Assembly (NCBI GenBank): GCA_036925085.1
Contig: JAUPFP010000053.1
Location: 558,001 to 622,000, forward strand
DNA: 64,000 nucleotides
Source of the DNA: Brachycybe producta
Lineage: Eukaryota; Arthropoda; Diplopoda; Playtdesmida; Andrognathidae
Direction of reading: 5' to 3'
Part shown: positions 12,229 through 25,296 of the stretch, one piece after another
Position numbering within the stretch: position 1 is the first letter of the stretch
Layout: the number at the start of each line of letters is the position of its first letter
Notes under the pieces: generated by a model
Seen by the model: the letters and a program-made list of their open reading frames with translations, nothing else
Databases searched by the model: none
Told to the model about the DNA's origin: nothing
Made by a program: the position numbers and the translations under genes

Positions 12229-13758
12229 CTTCAAATTCAACTTCAACTTCAACTTTAAATTCAACTTTAAATTCAACTTCAACTTCAAATTCAACTTCAG
12301 CTTCAACTTCAACTTCAACTTCAACTTCAAACTCAACTTCAACTTCATCTTCAAATTCAACTTCAACTTCAACTTCAAATTCAACTTTAACATCAACTTC
12401 AACTTCAACTTCAAATCCAACTTCAAATTCAACTTCAAATTCAACTTCAAATTCAACTTCAAATTAAACTTCAACTTCATCTTCAAGTTCAACTTCAACT
12501 TTAACTTCATCTTCAACTTCAACTTCAACTTCAACTTAAAGTTCAACTTCAACTTCAACTTCAACTTCAACTTTAATTTTAACTTAAACTTTAACTTCAA
12601 CTTTAACTTCAACTTCAACTTTAACTTCAAATTCAACTTCAACTTCAAATTCAACTTAAACTTCAATTTCAACTTTAACTTCAATTTCAACTTTGACTTT
12701 AACTTCATCTTCAACTTCAACTTAAAATTCAACTTAAAATTCAACTTCAACTTCAACTTCAATGTAAACTTCAATTTCAACTTCAACTTAAAATTCAACT
12801 TCAACTTCAACTTCAACTTTAACTTCATTTTCAACTTTAAATTCAACTTCAACTTCAAATTCAACTTCAAATTCAACTTCAAATTCAACTTCAAATTCAA
12901 CTTCAACTTCAACTTCAACTTTAACTTCATTTTCAACTTCAACTTCAGCTTCAACTTAAAATTCAACTTCAACTTCAATGTCAACTTCAACTTCAAATTC
13001 AACTTTAACTTCATCTTCAACTTCAACTTCAACTTAAAATTCAACTTCAACTTCAACTTCAATGTCAACTTCAACTTCAACTTCAACTTAAAATTCAACT
13101 TCAATTTCAACTTCAACTTCAACTTTAACTTCATTTTCAACTTCAACTTCAAATTCAACTTAAAATTCAACTTCAACTTCAATGTCAACTTCAACTTCAA
13201 CTTCAACTTCAACTTCAACTTCAACTTTAACTTCATCTTCAACTTCAACTTCAACTTCAACTTAAAATTCAACTTCAACTTCAATGTCAACTTCAACTTC
13301 AACTTCAACTTCAACTTTAACTTCATCTTCAACTTCAACTTAAAATTCAACTTCAACTTCAACTTTAAATTCAACTTCAACTTCAACTTCAACTTCAACT
13401 TTAACTTCATTTTCAACTTCAACTTCAACTTCAACTTAAAATTCAACTTCAACTTCAATGTTAACTTCAACTTCAACTTCAACTTCAACTTTAACTTCAT
13501 CTTCAACTTCAACTTCAACTTCAACTTAAAATTCAACTTCAACTTCAACTTCAATGTCAACTTCAACTTCAACTTCAACTTAAAATTCAACTTCAACTTC
13601 AACTTCAATGTCAACTTCAACTTCAACTTCAACTTCAACTTCAACTTTAACTTCATCTTCAACTTCAACTTCAACTTCAACTTCAACTTAAAATTCAACT
13701 TCAACTTCAATGTCAACTTCAATTTCAACTTCAACTTCAACTTTAAATTCATCTTCAA
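12151..13758. repeat. Block II, copy 2
   Basis: Copy of 2437-4032 with two extra hexamers. The A/T-rich string is at 12571. Confidence 0.85.
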
Positions 13759-14646
13759 CTACAACTTCAACTTTAACTTAAAATTCAACTTCAACTTCAA
13801 ATTCAACTTCAACTTCATATTGAACTTCAACTTCAACTTCAACTTTGAATTCAACTTTAAATTCAACTTCAACTTCAACTTCAACTTCAACTTCAAATTC
13901 AACTTCAACTTCAATTTCAACTTCAACTTCAACTTCAAATTCAACTTCAACTTCATATTGAACTTCAACTTCAACTTCAACTTTAACATCAACTTCAACT
14001 TCAACTTAAAATTCAACTTAAAATTCAACATCAACTTCATCTTCAACTTCAACTTCAACTTTAACTTCATCTTCAACTTAAAATTCAACTTCAACTTCAA
14101 CTTCAATGTCAACTTCAACTTCATCTTCAACTTCAACTTCAACTTCAACTTAAAATTCAACTTCAACTTCAATGTCAACTTCAACTTCAACTTCAACTTC
14201 AACTTTAACTTCATCTTCAACTTCAACTTAAAATTCAACTTCAACTTCAACTTTAAATTCAACTTCAACTTCAACTTCAACTTCAACTTTAACTTCATTT
14301 TCAACTTCAACTTCAACTTCAACTTAAAATTCAACTTCAACTTCAATGTTAACTTCAACTTCAACTTCAACTTCAACTTTAACTTCATCTTCAACTTCAA
14401 CTTCAACTTCAACTTAAAATTCAACTTCAACTTCAACTTCAATGTCAACTTCAACTTCAACTTCAACTTAAAATTCAACTTCAACTTCAACTTCAATGTC
14501 AACTTCAACTTCAACTTCAACTTCAACTTCAACTTTAACTTCATCTTCAACTTCAACTTCAACTTCAACTTCAACTTAAAATTCAACTTCAACTTCAATG
14601 TCAACTTCAACTTCAACTTCAACTTCAACTTTAAATTCATCTTCAA
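13759..14646. repeat. Block III, copy 2
   Basis: Same length and unit order as 4033-4920, offset 9,726 bp. Confidence 0.85.
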
Positions 14647-15540
14647 CTACAACTTCAACTTTAACTTAAAATTCAACTTCAACTTCAAATTCAACTTCAA
14701 CTTCATATTGAACTTCAACTTCAACTTCAACTTTGAATTCAACTTTAAATTCAACTTCAACTTCAACTTCAACTTCAACTTCAAATTCAACTTCAACTTC
14801 AATTTCAACTTCAACTTCAACTTCAAATTCAACTTCAACTTCATATTGAACTTCAACTTCAACTTCAACTTTAACATCAACTTCAACTTCAACTTAAAAT
14901 TCAACTTAAAATTAAACATCAACTTCATCTTCAACTTCAACTTCAACTTTAACTTCATCTTCAACTTAAAATTCAACTTCAACTTCAACTTCAATGTCAA
15001 CTTCAACTTCATCTTCAACTTCAACTTCAACTTCAACTTAAAATTCAACTTCAACTTCAATGTCAACTTCAACTTCAACTTCAACTTCAACTTTAACTTC
15101 ATCTTCAACTTCAACATCAACTTCAACTTCAAATTCAACTTCAACTTCATAATGAACTTCAACTTCAACTTCAACTTCAAATTCAACTTCAACATCAACT
15201 TCAACTTCAATGTCAACTTCAACTTCAACTTCAACTTAAAATTCAACTTCAACTTCAACTTTAACTTCATTTTCAACTTCAACTTCAACTTCAACTTAAA
15301 ATTCAACTTCAACTTCAATGTCAACTTCAACTTCAACTTCATCTTCAATTTCAACTTCAACTTCAACTTAAAATTCAACTTCAACTTCAACTTCAATGTC
15401 AACTTCAACTTCAACTTAAAATTCAACTTCAACTTCAACTTCAACTTCAACTTTAACTTCATTTTCAACTTCAACTTCGACTTCAACTTAAAATTCAACT
15501 TCAACTTCAATGTTAACTTCAACTTAAAATTCAACTTCAA
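14647..15540. repeat. Block IV, copy 2
   Basis: Same length as 4921-5814. One visible difference is an ATTAAA unit near 14911 where copy 1 has ATTCAA. Confidence 0.85.
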
Positions 15541-17112
15541 CTACAACTTCAATGTCAACTTCAACTTCATCTTCAACTTCAACTTCAAATTCAACTTCAA
15601 CTTCAACTTTAAATTCAACTTTAAATTCAACTTCAACTTCAAATTCAACTTCAGCTTCAACTTCAACTTCAACTTCAACTTCAAACTCAACTTCAACTTC
15701 ATATTCAAATTCAACTTCAACTGCAACTTCAACTTCAAATTCAACTTTAAAAACAACTTCAACTTCAACTTCAAATCCAACTTCAAATTCAACTTCAAAT
15801 TCAACTTCAAATTCAACTTCAAATTCAACTTCAAATTAAACTTCAACTTCATCTTCAACTTCAACTTCAACTTTAACTTCATCTTCAACTTCAACTTCAA
15901 CTTCAACTTAAAATTCAACTTCAACTTCAACTTCAACTTCAACTTTAATTTTAACTTAAACTTTAACTTCAACTTTAACTTCAACGTCAACTTTAACTTC
16001 AAATTCAACTTCAACTTCAAATACAACTTAAACTTCAATTTCAACTTTAACTTCAATTTCAACTTTGACTTTAACTTCATCTTTAACTTCAACTTAAAAT
16101 TCAACTTAAAATTCAACTTCAACTTCAACTTCAATGTAAACTTCAACTTCAACTTCAACTTAAAATTCAACTTCAACTTCAACTTCAATGTAAACTTCAA
16201 CTTCAACTTCAACTTAAAATTCAACTTCAACTTCAACTTCAACTTTAACTTCATTTTCAACTTCAAATTCAACTTCAACTTCAAATTCAACTTCAAATTC
16301 AACTTCAACTTTAACTTCATTACCAACTTCAACTTCAACTTCAACTTAAAATTCAACTTCAACTTCAATGTCAACTTCAACTTCAACTTCAACTTTAACT
16401 TCATCTTCAACTTCAACTTCAACTTAAAATTCAACTTCAACTTCAACTTCAATGTCAACTTCAACTTCAACTTCAACTTAAAATTCAACTTCAACTTCAA
16501 CTTCAACTTCAACTTTAACTTCATTTTCAACTTCAACTTCAAATTCAACTTAAAATTCAACTTCAACTTCAATGTCAACTTCAACTTCAACTTCAACTTT
16601 AACTTCATCTTCAACTTCAACTTCAACTTCAACTTAAAATTCAACTTCAACTTCAATGTCAACTTCAACTTCAACTTCAACTTCAACTTTAACTTCATCT
16701 TCAACTTCAACTTAAAATTCAACTTCAACTTCAACTTTAAATTCAACTTCAACTTCAACTTCAACTTCAACTTCAACTTTAACTTCATTTTCAACTTCAA
16801 CTTCAACTTCAACTTAAAATTCAACTTCAACTTCAATGTTAACTTCAACTTCAACTTCAACTTTAACTTCATCTTCAACTTCAACTTCAACTTAAAATTC
16901 AACTTCAACTTCAATGTCAACTTCAACTTCAACTTCAACTTAAAATTCAACTTCAACTTCAACTTCAATGTCAACTTCAACTTCAACTTCAACTTCAACT
17001 TTAACTTCATCTTCAACTTCAACTTCAACTTCAACTTCAACTTCAAATTCAACTTCAACTTCAATGTCAACTTCAACTTCAAATTCAACTTCAACTTTAA
17101 CTTCATCTTCAA
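15541..17112. repeat. Block V, copy 2
   Basis: CTGCAA at 15721, A/T-rich string at 15943, TACCAA at 16321. It is 78 bp longer than copy 1; part of the gain is a whole-hexamer duplication around the TGTAAA variant. Confidence 0.83.
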
Positions 17113-18900
17113 CTACAACTTCAACTTCAACTTAAAATTCAACTTCAACTTCAACTTCAATGTCAACTTGATCTTCAACTTGAACTTCAAGTTCAAGTTC
17201 AACTTCAACTTTGAATTCAACTTTAAATTCAACTTCAAGTTCAACTTCAACTTAAAATTCAACTTCAACTTCAACTTCAATGTCAACTTGATCTTCAACT
17301 TGAACTTCAAGTTCAAGTTCAACTTCAACTTTGAATTCAACTTTAAATTCAACTTCAACTTCAACTTCAACTTCAACTTCAAATTCAACTTCAACTTCAA
17401 CTTCAACTTCAACTTCAAATTCAACTTAAAATTCAACTTCAACTTCATCTTCAACTTCAACTTCAACTTTAACTTCATCTTCAACTTCAACTTCAACTTA
17501 AAATTCAACTTCAACTTCAACTTCAATGTCAACTTCAACTTCATCTTCAACTTCAACTTCAACTTCAACTTAAAATTCAACTTCAACTTCAACTTCAATG
17601 TCAACTTCAACTTCAACTTCAACTTCAACTTTAACTTCATCTTCAACTTCAACTTCAACTTCAACTTCAAATTCAACTTCAACTTCATAATAAACTTAAA
17701 CTTCAACTTCAACTTCAAATTCAACTTCAACATCAACTTCAACTTCAATGTTAACTTCAACTTCAACTTCAACTTAAAATTCAACTTCAACTTCAACTTC
17801 AACTTCAACTTTAACATCATTTTCAACTTCAACTTCAACTTCAACTTAAAATTCAACTTCAACTTCAACTTCAATGTCAACTTCAACTTCAACTTCATAA
17901 TGAACTTCAACTTCAACTTCAACTTCAAATTCAACTTCAACATCAACTTCAACTTCAATGTCAACTTCAACTTCAACTTCAACTTAAAATTCAACTTCAA
18001 CTTCAACTTTAACTTCATTTTCAACTTCAACTTCAACTTCAACTTCAAATTCAACTTCAACTTCATATTGAACTTCAACTTCAACTTCAACTTTGAATTC
18101 AACTTTAAATTCAACTTCAACTTCAACTTCAACTTCAACTTCAAATTCAACTTCAACTTCAATTTCAACTTCAACTTCAACTTCAAATTCAACTTCAACT
18201 TCATATTGAACTTCAACTTCAACTTCAACTTCAACATCAACTTCAACTTCAACTTAAAATTCAACTTAAAATTCAACATCAACTTCATCTTCAACTTCAA
18301 CTTCAACTTTAACTTCATCTTCAACTTAAAATTCAACTTCAACTTCAACTTCAATGTCAACTTCAACTTCATCTTCAACTTCAACTTCAACTTCAATTTA
18401 AAATTCAACTTCAACTTCAATGTCAACTTCAACTTCAACTTCAACTTCAACTTTAACTTCATCTTCAACTTCAACTTCAACTTCAACTTCAAATTCAACT
18501 TCAACTTCATAATGAACTTCAACTTCAACTTCAACTTCAAATTCAACTTCAACATCAACTTCAACTTCAATGTCAACTTCAACTTCAACTTCAACTTAAA
18601 ATTCAACTTCAACTTCAACTTTAACTTCATTTTCAACTTCAACTTCAACTTCAACTTAAAATTCAACTTCAACTTCAATGTCAACTTCAACTTCAACTTC
18701 ATCTTCAATTTCAACTTCAACTTCAACTTAAAATTCAACTTCAACTTCAACTTCAATGTCAACTTCAACTTCAACTTAAAATTCAACTTCAACTTCAACT
18801 TCTACTTCAACTTTAACTTCATTTTCAACTTCAACTTCGACTTCAACTTAAAATTCAACTTCAACTTCAATGTTAACTTCAACTTAAAATTCAACTTCAA
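17113..18900. repeat. Block VI, copy 2
   Basis: 1,788 bp with dyad modules at 17167 and 17287. It carries a private CTTCTA variant near 18799 that is absent from copy 1. Confidence 0.82.
17167..17352. repeat. Dyad-module doublet 4
   Basis: Modules at 17167 and 17287, both dyads intact. Confidence 0.95.
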
Positions 18901-20160
18901 CTACAACTTCAATGTCAACTTCAACTTCATCTTCAACTTCAACTTCAAATTCAACTTCAACTTCAACTTTAAATTCAACTTTAAATTCAACTTCAACTTC
19001 AAATTCAACTTCAGCTTCAACTTCAACTTCAACTTCAACTTCAAACTCAACTTCAACTTTATATTCAAATTCAACTTCAACTGCAACTTCAACTTCAAAT
19101 TCAACTTTAAAAACAACTTCAACTTCAACTTCAAATCCAACTTCAAATTCAACTTCAAATTCAACTTCAAATTCAACTTCAAATTCAACTTCAAATTAAA
19201 CTTCAACTTCATCTTCACCTTCAACTTCAACTTTAACTTCATCTTCAACTTCAACTTCAACTTCAACTTAAAATTCAACTTCAACTTCAACTTCAACTTT
19301 AATTTTAACTTAAACTTTAACTTCAACTTTAACTTCAACTTCAACTTTAACTTCAAATTCAACTTCAACTTCAAATACAACTTAAACTTCAATTTCAACT
19401 TTAACTTCAATTTCAACTTTGACTTTAACTTCATCTTTAACTTCAACTTCAAATTCAACTTAAAATTCAACTTCAACTTCAACTTCAATGTAAACTTCAA
19501 CTTCAACTTCAACTTAAAATTCAACTTCAACTTTAACTTCATCTTCAACTTCAACTTCAACTTAAAATTCAACTTCAACTTCAACTTCAATGTCAACTTC
19601 AACTTCAACTTCAACTTAAAATTCAACTTCAACTTCAACTTCAACTTCAACTTTAACTTCATTTTCAACTTCAACTTCAAATTCAACTTAAAATTCAACT
19701 TCAACTTCAATGTCAACTTCAACTTCAACTTCAACTTCAACTTCAACTTTAACTTCATCTTCAACTTCAACTTCAACTTCAACTTAAAATTCAACTTCAA
19801 CTTCAATGTCAACTTCAACTTCAACTTCAACTTTAACTTCATCTTCAACTTCAACTTAAAATTCAACTTCAACTTCAACTTTAAATTCAACTTCAACTTC
19901 AACTTCAACTTCAACTTCAACTTCAACTTTAACTTCATTTTCAACTTCAACTTCAACTTCAACTTAAAATTCAACTTCAACTTCAACTTCAACTTAAAAT
20001 TCAACTTCAACTTCAATGTTAACTTCAACTTCAACTTCAACTTTAACTTCATCTTCAACTTCAACTTCAACTTAAAATTCAACTTCAACTTCAATGTCAA
20101 CTTCAACTTCAACTTCAACTTAAAATTCAACTTCAACTTCATATTCAAATTCAACTTCAA
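18901..20160. repeat. Entry into the 1.3-kb HOR series (first, shorter unit)
   Basis: Begins like block V (CTGCAA at 19081, A/T-rich string at 19297). After about 19,525 it lacks the TACCAA-bearing part and reaches the next CTGCAA after only 1,080 bp. I read it as the founder or edge unit of the 1.3-kb series. Confidence 0.75.
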
Positions 20161-21432
20161 CTGCAACTTCAACTTCAAATTCAACTTTAAAAACAACTTC
20201 AACTTCAACTTCAAATCCAACTTCAAATTCAACTTCAAATTCAACTTCAAATTCAACTTCAAATTAAACTTCAACTTCATCTTCAACTTCAACTTCAACT
20301 TTAACTTCATCTTCAACTTCAACTTCAACTTCAACTTAAAATTCAACTTCAACTTCAACTTCAACTTTAATTTTAACTTAAACTTTAACTTCAACTTTAA
20401 CTTCAACTTCAACTTTAACTTCAAATTCAACTTCAACTTCAAATACAACTTAAACTTCAATTTCAACTTTAACTTCAATTTCAACTTTGACTTTAACTTC
20501 ATCTTTAACTTCAACTTCAAATTCAACTTAAAATTCAACTTCAACTTCAACTTCAATGTAAACTTCAACTTCAACTTCAACTTAAAATTCAACTTCAACT
20601 TCAACTTCAACTTTAACTTCATTTTCAACTTCAAATTGAACTTCAACTTCAAATTCAACTTCAACTTCAAATTCAACTTCAAATTCAACTTCAAATTCAA
20701 CTTCAAATTCAACTTCAACTTTAACTTCATTACCAACTTCAACTACAACTTCAACTTAAAATTCAACTTCAACTTCAATGTCAACTTCAACTTCAACTTC
20801 AACTTTAACTTCATCTTCAACTTCAACTTCAACTTAAAATTCAACTTCAACTTCAACTTCAATGTCAACTTCAACTTCAACTTCAACTTAAAATTCAACT
20901 TCAACTTCAACTTCAACTTCAACTTTAACTTCATTTTCAACTTCAACTTCAAATTCAACTTAAAATTCAACTTCAACTTCAATGTCAACTTCAACTTCAA
21001 CTTCAACTTCAACTTCAACTTTAACTTCATCTTCAACTTCAACTTCAACTTCAACTTAAAATTCAACTTCAACTTCAATGTCAACTTCAACTTCAACTTC
21101 AACTTTAACTTCATCTTCAACTTCAACTTAAAATTCAACTTCAACTTCAACTTTAAATTCAACTTCAACTTCAACTTCAACTTCAACTTCAACTTCAACT
21201 TTAACTTCATTTTCAACTTCAACTTCAACTTCAACTTAAAATTCAACTTCAACTTCAACTTCAACTTAAAATTCAACTTCAACTTCAATGTTAACTTCAA
21301 CTTCAACTTCAACTTTAACTTCATCTTCAACTTCAACTTCAACTTAAAATTCAACTTCAACTTCAATGTCAACTTCAACTTCAACTTCAACTTAAAATTC
21401 AACTTCAACTTCATATTCAAATTCAACTTCAA
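20161..21432. repeat. 1.3-kb HOR unit 1
   Basis: 1,272 bp from CTGCAA to CTGCAA, with the A/T-rich string at 20365 and TACCAA at 20731. A CTTCAAATTGAA variant near 20633 recurs in the next units. Confidence 0.88.
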
Positions 21433-22734
21433 CTGCAACTTCAACTTCAAATTCAACTTTAAAAACAACTTCAACTTCAACTTCAAATCCAACTTCAAAT
21501 TCAACTTCAAATTCAACTTCAAATTCAACTTCAAATTCAACTTCAAATTAAACTTCAACTTCATCTTCAACTTCAACTTCAACTTTAACTTCATCTTCAA
21601 CTTCAACTTCAACTTCAACTTAAAATTCAACTTCAACTTCAACTTCAACTTTAATTTTAACTTAAACTTTAACTTCAACTTTAACTTCAACTTCAACTTT
21701 AACTTCAAATTCAACTTCAACTTCAAATACAACTTAAACTTCAATTTCAACTTTAACTTCAATTTCAACTTTGACTTTAACTTCATCTTTAACTTCAACT
21801 TCAAATTCAACTTAAAATTCAACTTCAACTTCAACTTCAATGTAAACTTCAACTTCAACTTCAACTTAAAATTCAACTTCAACTTCAACTTCAACTTTAA
21901 CTTCATTTTCAACTTCAAATTGAACTTCAACTTCAAATTCAACTTCAACTTCAAATTCAACTTCAACTTCAAATTCAACTTCAAATTCAACTTCAAATTC
22001 AACTTCAAATTCAACTTCAACTTTAACTTCATTACCAACTTCAACTTCAACTTCAACTTAAAATTCAACTTCAACTTCAATGTCAACTTCAACTTCAACT
22101 TCAACTTTAACTTCATCTTCAACTTCAACTTCAACTTAAAATTCAACTTCAACTTCAACTTCAATGTCAACTTCAACTTCAACTTCAACTTAAAATTCAA
22201 CTTCAACTTCAACTTCAACTTCAACTTTAACTTCATTTTCAACTTCAACTTCAAATTCAACTTAAAATTCAACTTCAACTTCAATGTCAACTTCAACTTC
22301 AACTTCAACTTCAACTTCAACTTTAACTTCATCTTCAACTTCAACTTCAACTTCAACTTAAAATTCAACTTCAACTTCAATGTCAACTTCAACTTCAACT
22401 TCAACTTTAACTTCATCTTCAACTTCAACTTAAAATTCAACTTCAACTTCAACTTTAAATTCAACTTCAACTTCAACTTCAACTTCAACTTCAACTTCAA
22501 CTTTAACTTCATTTTCAACTTCAACTTCAACTTCAACTTAAAATTCAACTTCAACTTCAACTTCAACTTAAAATTCAACTTCAACTTCAATGTTAACTTC
22601 AACTTCAACTTCAACTTTAACTTCATCTTCAACTTCAACTTCAACTTAAAATTCAACTTCAACTTCAATGTCAACTTCAACTTCAACTTCAACTTAAAAT
22701 TCAACTTCAACTTCATATTCAAATTCAACTTCAA
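21433..22734. repeat. 1.3-kb HOR unit 2
   Basis: 1,302 bp. A/T-rich string at 21649, TACCAA at 22033. The ATTCAA dimer run is longer than in unit 1. Confidence 0.9.
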
Positions 22735-24042
22735 CTGCAACTTCAACTTCAAATTCAACTTTAAAAACAACTTCAACTTCAACTTCAAATCCAACTTCAA
22801 ATTCAACTTCAAATTCAACTTCAAATTCAACTTCAAATTCAACTTCAAATTCAACTTCAAATTAAACTTCAACTTCATCTTCAACTTCAACTTCAACTTT
22901 AACTTCATCTTCAACTTCAACTTCAACTTCAACTTAAAATTCAACTTCAACTTCAACTTCAACTTTAATTTTAACTTAAACTTTAACTTCAACTTTAACT
23001 TCAACTTTAACTTCAACTTCAACTTTAACTTCAAATTCAACTTCAACTTCAAATACAACTTAAACTTCAATTTCAACTTTAACTTCAATTTCAACTTTGA
23101 CTTTAACTTCATCTTTAACTTCAACTTCAAATTCAACTTAAAATTCAACTTCAACTTCAACTTCAATGTAAACTTCAACTTCAACTTCAACTTAAAATTC
23201 AACTTCAACTTCAACTTCAACTTTAACTTCATTTTCAACTTCAAATTGAACTTCAACTTCAAATTCAACTTCAACTTCAAATTCAACTTCAAATTCAACT
23301 TCAAATTCAACTTCAAATTCAACTTCAACTTTAACTTCATTACCAACTTCAACTTCAACTTCAACTTAAAATTCAACTTCAACTTCAATGTCAACTTCAA
23401 CTTCAACTTCAACTTTAACTTCATCTTCAACTTCAACTTCAACTTAAAATTCAACTTCAACTTCAACTTCAATGTCAACTTCAACTTCAACTTCAACTTA
23501 AAATTCAACTTCAGCTTCAACTTCAACTTCAACTTTAACTTCATTTTCAACTTCAACTTCAAATTCAACTTAAAATTCAACTTCAACTTCAATGTCAACT
23601 TCAACTTCAACTTCAACTTCAACTTCAACTTTAACTTCATCTTCAACTTCAACTTCAACTTCAACTTAAAATTCAACTTCAACTTCAATGTCAACTTCAA
23701 CTTCAACTTCAACTTTAACTTCATCTTCAACTTCAACTTAAAATTCAACTTCAACTTCAACTTTAAATTCAACTTCAACTTCAACTTCAACTTCAACTTC
23801 AACTTCAACTTTAACTTCATTTTCAACTTCAACTTCAACTTCAACTTAAAATTCAACTTCAACTTCAACTTCAACTTAAAATTCAACTTCAACTTCAATG
23901 TTAACTTCAACTTCAACTTCAACTTTAACTTCATCTTCAACTTCAACTTCAACTTAAAATTCAACTTCAACTTCAATGTCAACTTCAACTTCAACTTCAA
24001 CTTAAAATTCAACTTCAACTTCATATTCAAATTCAACTTCAA
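22735..24042. repeat. 1.3-kb HOR unit 3
   Basis: 1,308 bp. A/T-rich string at 22963, TACCAA at 23341. A private CTTCAG unit lies near 23511. Confidence 0.9.
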
Positions 24043-25296
24043 CTGCAACTTCAACTTCAAATTCAACTTTAAAAACAACTTCAACTTCAACTTCAAATCC
24101 AACTTCAAATTCAACTTCAAATTCAACTTCAAATTCAACTTCAAATTCAACTTCAAATTAAACTTCAACTTCATCTTCAACTTCAACTTCAACTTTAACT
24201 TCATCTTCAACTTCAACTTCAACTTCAACTTAAAATTCAACTTCAACTTCAACTTCAACTTTAATTTTAACTTAAACTTTAACTTCAACTTTAACTTCAA
24301 CTTCAACTTTAACTTCAAATTCAACTTCAACTTCAAATACAACTTAAACTTCAATTTCAACTTTAACTTCAATTTCAACTTTGACTTTAACTTCATCTTT
24401 AACTTCAACTTCAAATTCAACTTAAAATTCAACTTCAACTTCAACTTCAATGTAAACTTCAACTTCAACTTCAACTTAAAATTCAACTTCAACTTCAACT
24501 TCAACTTTAACTTCATTTTCAACTTCAAATTCAACTTCAACTTCAAATTCAACTTCAACTTCAAATTCAACTTCAAATTCAACTTCAAATTCAACTTCAA
24601 ATTCAACTTCAACTTTAACTTCATTACCAACTTCAACTTCAACTTCAACTTAAAATTCAACTTCAACTTCAATGTCAACTTCAACTTCAACTTCAACTTT
24701 AACTTCATCTTCAACTTCAACTTCAACTTAAAATTCAACTTCAACTTCAACTTCAATGTCAACTTCAACTTCAACTTCAACTTAAAATTCAACTTCAACT
24801 TCAACTTCAACTTCAACTTTAACTTCATTTTCAACTTCAACTTCAAATTCAACTTAAAATTCAACTTCAACTTCAATGTCAACTTCAACTTCAACTTCAA
24901 CTTCAACTTCAACTTTAACTTCATCTTCAACTTCAACTTCAACTTCAACTTAAAATTCAACTTCAACTTCAATGTCAACTTCAACTTCAACTTCAACTTT
25001 AACTTCATCGTCAACTTCAACTTAAAATTCAACTTCAACTTCAACTTTAAATTCAACTTCAACTTCAACTTCAACTTCAACTTCAACTTCAACTTTAACT
25101 TCATTTTCAACTTCAACTTCAACTTCAACTTAAAATTCAACTTCAACTTCAATGTTAACTTCAACTTCAACTTCAACTTTAACTTCATCTTCAACTTCAA
25201 CTTCAACTTAAAATTCAACTTCAACTTCAATGTCAACTTCAACTTCAACTTCAACTTAAAATTCAACTTCAACTTCATATTCAAATTCAACTTCAA
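24043..25296. repeat. 1.3-kb HOR unit 4
   Basis: 1,254 bp. A/T-rich string at 24259, TACCAA at 24625. The ATTGAA variant of units 1-3 is replaced by ATTCAA, and a private CTTCATCGTCAA lies near 25003. Confidence 0.9.

Larger units (their letters stand above)
10915..18900. repeat. ~9.7 kb higher-order repeat, copy 2 (blocks I-VI)
   Basis: Blocks I-VI repeat in the same order as at 1201-9084. Instead of returning to block I after one further V-type block, this copy runs into the 1.3-kb HOR series. Block V is 78 bp longer here, partly because a segment holding the variant TGTAAA near 16,135-16,195 is duplicated. Confidence 0.9.
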
